A stretch of 6,663 nucleotides of DNA from an uncultured Flavobacteriia bacterium (lineage in GTDB: Bacteria > Bacteroidota > Bacteroidia > Flavobacteriales_D > Crocinitomicaceae), in contig CAIYXD010000477.1 of the NCBI GenBank assembly GCA_903930085.1, positions 1 to 6,663 of the forward strand, given 5' to 3'. Positions 4,811 to 6,663 of this stretch are shown piece after piece. A program made the position numbers and the translations under genes. Below the pieces are notes generated by a model. The model saw only the letters and a program-made list of their open reading frames with translations, was not told the DNA's origin and did not search any database. Every line of letters begins with the position of its first letter. Within the stretch, counting starts at the first letter, position 1.

Positions 4811-6663
4811 TTAATAGTATTCGTCATAAAACAGTTGGTAATCCGATAATTTTTGAGTGTCAAAAAGGATCTTCATGTTTTCCTGCGTAATAATTAAAGC
4901 CTTTGCCTTTTGAAGATCCAGTAAATGTTTTCTTGTTTCCTTAAAAACGCGTAAATACTCTTTTGCTTTTAAATCATCTTCAAATTCCTGCACCACAATC
5001 ACACTTAAATCGTCCGTAAATATTTTTGAACTTGCTTTCAGTTTATTTCTGCTGAAAAACTCCTTGTTAAAGTCTGCAATCTTTGTTTTTGACACACTTG
5101 AGCTTTCGTCCTTCTCTAGAAAAACAATCACCCATTGCGGTGCGTTTTCAACAAATCGATACGGCGATTTATTTGAAAAATCCATTGGTTTATTTTCAGA
5201 ATACCCATTTTCGATAATTCCAATCATCTCATTTGCTCGAGCAGCTTCATCCGTTTTAGGGTATTCTTTCACCAACTGTGTTAAAACTGGCAATAATTCT
5301 TTTTTATTATTCGTCAATTGCCCCATACTCATTGCCTTCAACAACATATACTTAGCGCGGAATTGGTTTTCTTTTTCGTTATCAATTACATTGTCTGCTT
5401 TTGAAATTACAGGGTAATAAACACCTCTATTATACCGATCCAAAACAGCAATATATTCCTGTTCTGCTAATGCTTCCCGTTCTTTTCGTTTTACAAAAAA
5501 GTCGGGATCCCGTAAATAATTTGCATAATCAGAATTGGGATACGTTTGAAGTATATATACTTTTTTTTCAGCAGCCAAATCCGTATTTACACCTTGGTTC
5601 AATTTAAACAATTGATAGGCCGATGAAAGATCTACCTCACCTTCTGTTTTTCGCTTTAAGACAGCATTAAACTGCGTTTTTGCTAATTCTGGTTCGTTTA
5701 ATTGGTCTTTGTAAATAAGTCCCGCGGCATAGAGCGCTTCCAGCAATCGGCTTGTAGATGCAGCCATAGCGGAATCCGTCAATGGAATATCAGCCAGCAA
5801 CTGCTCTACTGTCATGCTATCTATTTTCACAATTTCCGGGACAACTTCAGCGTTCAACGTATCTGCTTCTCCAGGATTTACGGCCATTACAACCATTTTA
5901 TCGCTTCGGCGCCAATTGTCTTCGTTTTCTCGACTTCCCCAAAGTTTTCGAAATTCATCAAATCCTTCTGCTCTTGTTTTGGCATTATTGAAATACCATT
6001 TATTTCCAGGACCGCCCGTCTGTGCAAACGCATTAGAATTCTGCTGCAAAGCCCTCAAGCGTTCGGCTTCCATTTTCTTACGGGCAGCTTCTTCCGCTTT
6101 CTTCTGTTTTATGACATTTTCAATAAATACGATTCTATCTTTTTCGGATAATGCGGCTATACGCTGCACGCTATCTTCGAAATTAGCGGTTTCAACTGCG
6201 ACAACTAAATCTGCTAATTTTAGCGCTTTATTTCTTACACCTTCCGCATTTGGATAGGTATCATCCACCACTTTTGCGCAAGAATCGTAGTATTTTTGAG
6301 CAGAAACATAGTTCCGGCTTGCGAAAGACATATTCCCAAGTTTCTCATACGACATTCCTTTTTGTCGCTTATTCGAAATGGAATAAAATGCAGAAAGGGT
6401 CAAATATTCAATTGCTTTTTGTGGATTGGAACGTTGTATTTCCATATCTGCAAGTGCGTAATAGATTTGGTCTTTGAACTGCGCATTTTTTGCATCTCGC
6501 AACATTTTAAAAAGTTCTTTTCTAACCTTTTCGTCACCACCTAAAAAAGCTCTGCGCATGCGGGCATTGAAATGCAGTTCATACGGTGCGGTATATTTCA
6601 GCGACAAGCCAAATTGTTCTTTTGCAATACCATTATTACCTAGAGATTCATACAATTGACCAA
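4811..6663 (-). CDS. sprE: SprE/PorW-type T9SS and gliding-motility TPR protein (partial, 5' end beyond right edge)
   Basis: In Flavobacterium johnsoniae SprE, and its Porphyromonas homologue PorW, is a TPR lipoprotein needed for type IX secretion and gliding. Here 616 C-terminal residues are visible; the frame is open to the window edge, so the start and any lipoprotein signal lie outside. Numbering from the TTG codon at 6655: TPR-like helix pairs lie at 1-130, a charged coiled coil at about 183-205, and a conserved block at 219-253 including KWYFNN, LWGSRENEDNWRRS and DK. More TPR-like repeats lie at about 300-345 and 397-485. A C-terminal alpha/beta domain spans about 500-614, ending LSDYQLFYDEYY. 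The aromatic block, the C-terminal domain and the location beside bactofilin, atpZ and ATP synthase genes all fit the SprE family as I recall it. The assignment to the family is good; the role in this organism is inferred. Confidence 0.85.
   Translation of the reverse strand, partial: GQLYESLGNNGIAKEQFGLSLKYTAPYELHFNARMRRAFLGGDEKVRKELFKMLRDAKNAQFKDQIYYALADMEIQRSNPQKAIEYLTLSAFYSISNKRQKGMSYEKLGNMSFASRNYVSAQKYYDSCAKVVDDTYPNAEGVRNKALKLADLVVAVETANFEDSVQRIAALSEKDRIVFIENVIKQKKAEEAARKKMEAERLRALQQNSNAFAQTGGPGNKWYFNNAKTRAEGFDEFRKLWGSRENEDNWRRSDKMVVMAVNPGEADTLNAEVVPEIVKIDSMTVEQLLADIPLTDSAMAASTSRLLEALYAAGLIYKDQLNEPELAKTQFNAVLKRKTEGEVDLSSAYQLFKLNQGVNTDLAAEKKVYILQTYPNSDYANYLRDPDFFVKRKEREALAEQEYIAVLDRYNRGVYYPVISKADNVIDNEKENQFRAKYMLLKAMSMGQLTNNKKELLPVLTQLVKEYPKTDEAARANEMIGIIENGYSENKPMDFSNKSPYRFVENAPQWVIVFLEKDESSSVSKTKIADFNKEFFSRNKLKASSKIFTDDLSVIVVQEFEDDLKAKEYLRVFKETRKHLLDLQKAKALIITQENMKILFDTQKLSDYQLFYDEYY

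Noticed and set aside
6653..6655. TTG at 6655 as the start of the sprE-like gene
   Set aside because: The frame continues upstream to the window edge (Gly-Gln before Leu-Tyr-Glu) inside a TPR-like helix, and no signal peptide follows the TTG. The true start is outside the window.
5064..6659. Several plus-strand open frames opposite sprE
   Set aside because: All are antisense to a long coherent TPR frame, overlap each other, and give Phe/Ser/Leu-rich products of the kind expected from antisense of a Lys/Glu-rich gene.

Overview
This 6.66 kb window is the ATP synthase locus of a member of the Bacteroidota, most likely Flavobacteriia/Flavobacteriales. Several signs agree. The Fo subunit a carries an N-terminal signal peptide and a His-rich extracytoplasmic domain typical of this phylum. 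A good TTG-N19-TAACTTTG promoter (Bacteroidota -33/-7 type) lies before atpB. Shine-Dalgarno sequences are mostly absent. The first gene is a SprE/PorW-type component of the type IX secretion system (T9SS), which is restricted to this phylum. The family-level placement is inference; there is no rRNA or other taxonomic marker in the window.

All genes lie on the minus strand, so transcription runs from the right edge to the left. From right to left: (1) 6663-4811, the 3' part of a TPR-rich T9SS/gliding protein (sprE/porW), with its 5' end outside the window; (2) 4807-4391, a bactofilin; (3) 4389-4159, the two-helix AtpZ protein; (4) 4166-3783, a four-helix AtpI-like membrane protein. These four are packed with gaps of 3 and 1 nt and one 8-nt overlap, so they are probably one transcript. 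A 157-nt spacer follows, carrying the promoter at 3694-3665. Then come the structural genes: (5) atpB (a), (6) atpE (c), (7) atpF (b), (8) atpH (delta) and (9) atpA (alpha), which runs off the left edge after about 370 codons. A perfect 12-bp stem-loop sits between atpE and atpF.

The structural genes encode the membrane proton channel (a + c-ring), the peripheral stalk (b + delta) and the catalytic-head subunit alpha. atpG is expected just beyond the left edge. atpD and atpC are not in the window; in many Bacteroidota they lie at a separate locus. AtpZ and the AtpI-like protein are probable assembly or ion-handling accessories. SprE and the bactofilin act at the cell envelope; their link to ATP synthase may be only conserved neighbourhood.

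No mobile element, CRISPR array, tRNA or rRNA was seen, and no gene looks broken. I found no wholly new system. The points most worth a second look are the atpE/atpF hairpin, the His-rich domain of AtpB, the unassigned AtpI-like protein, and the packing of T9SS and cytoskeletal genes against the ATP synthase genes.
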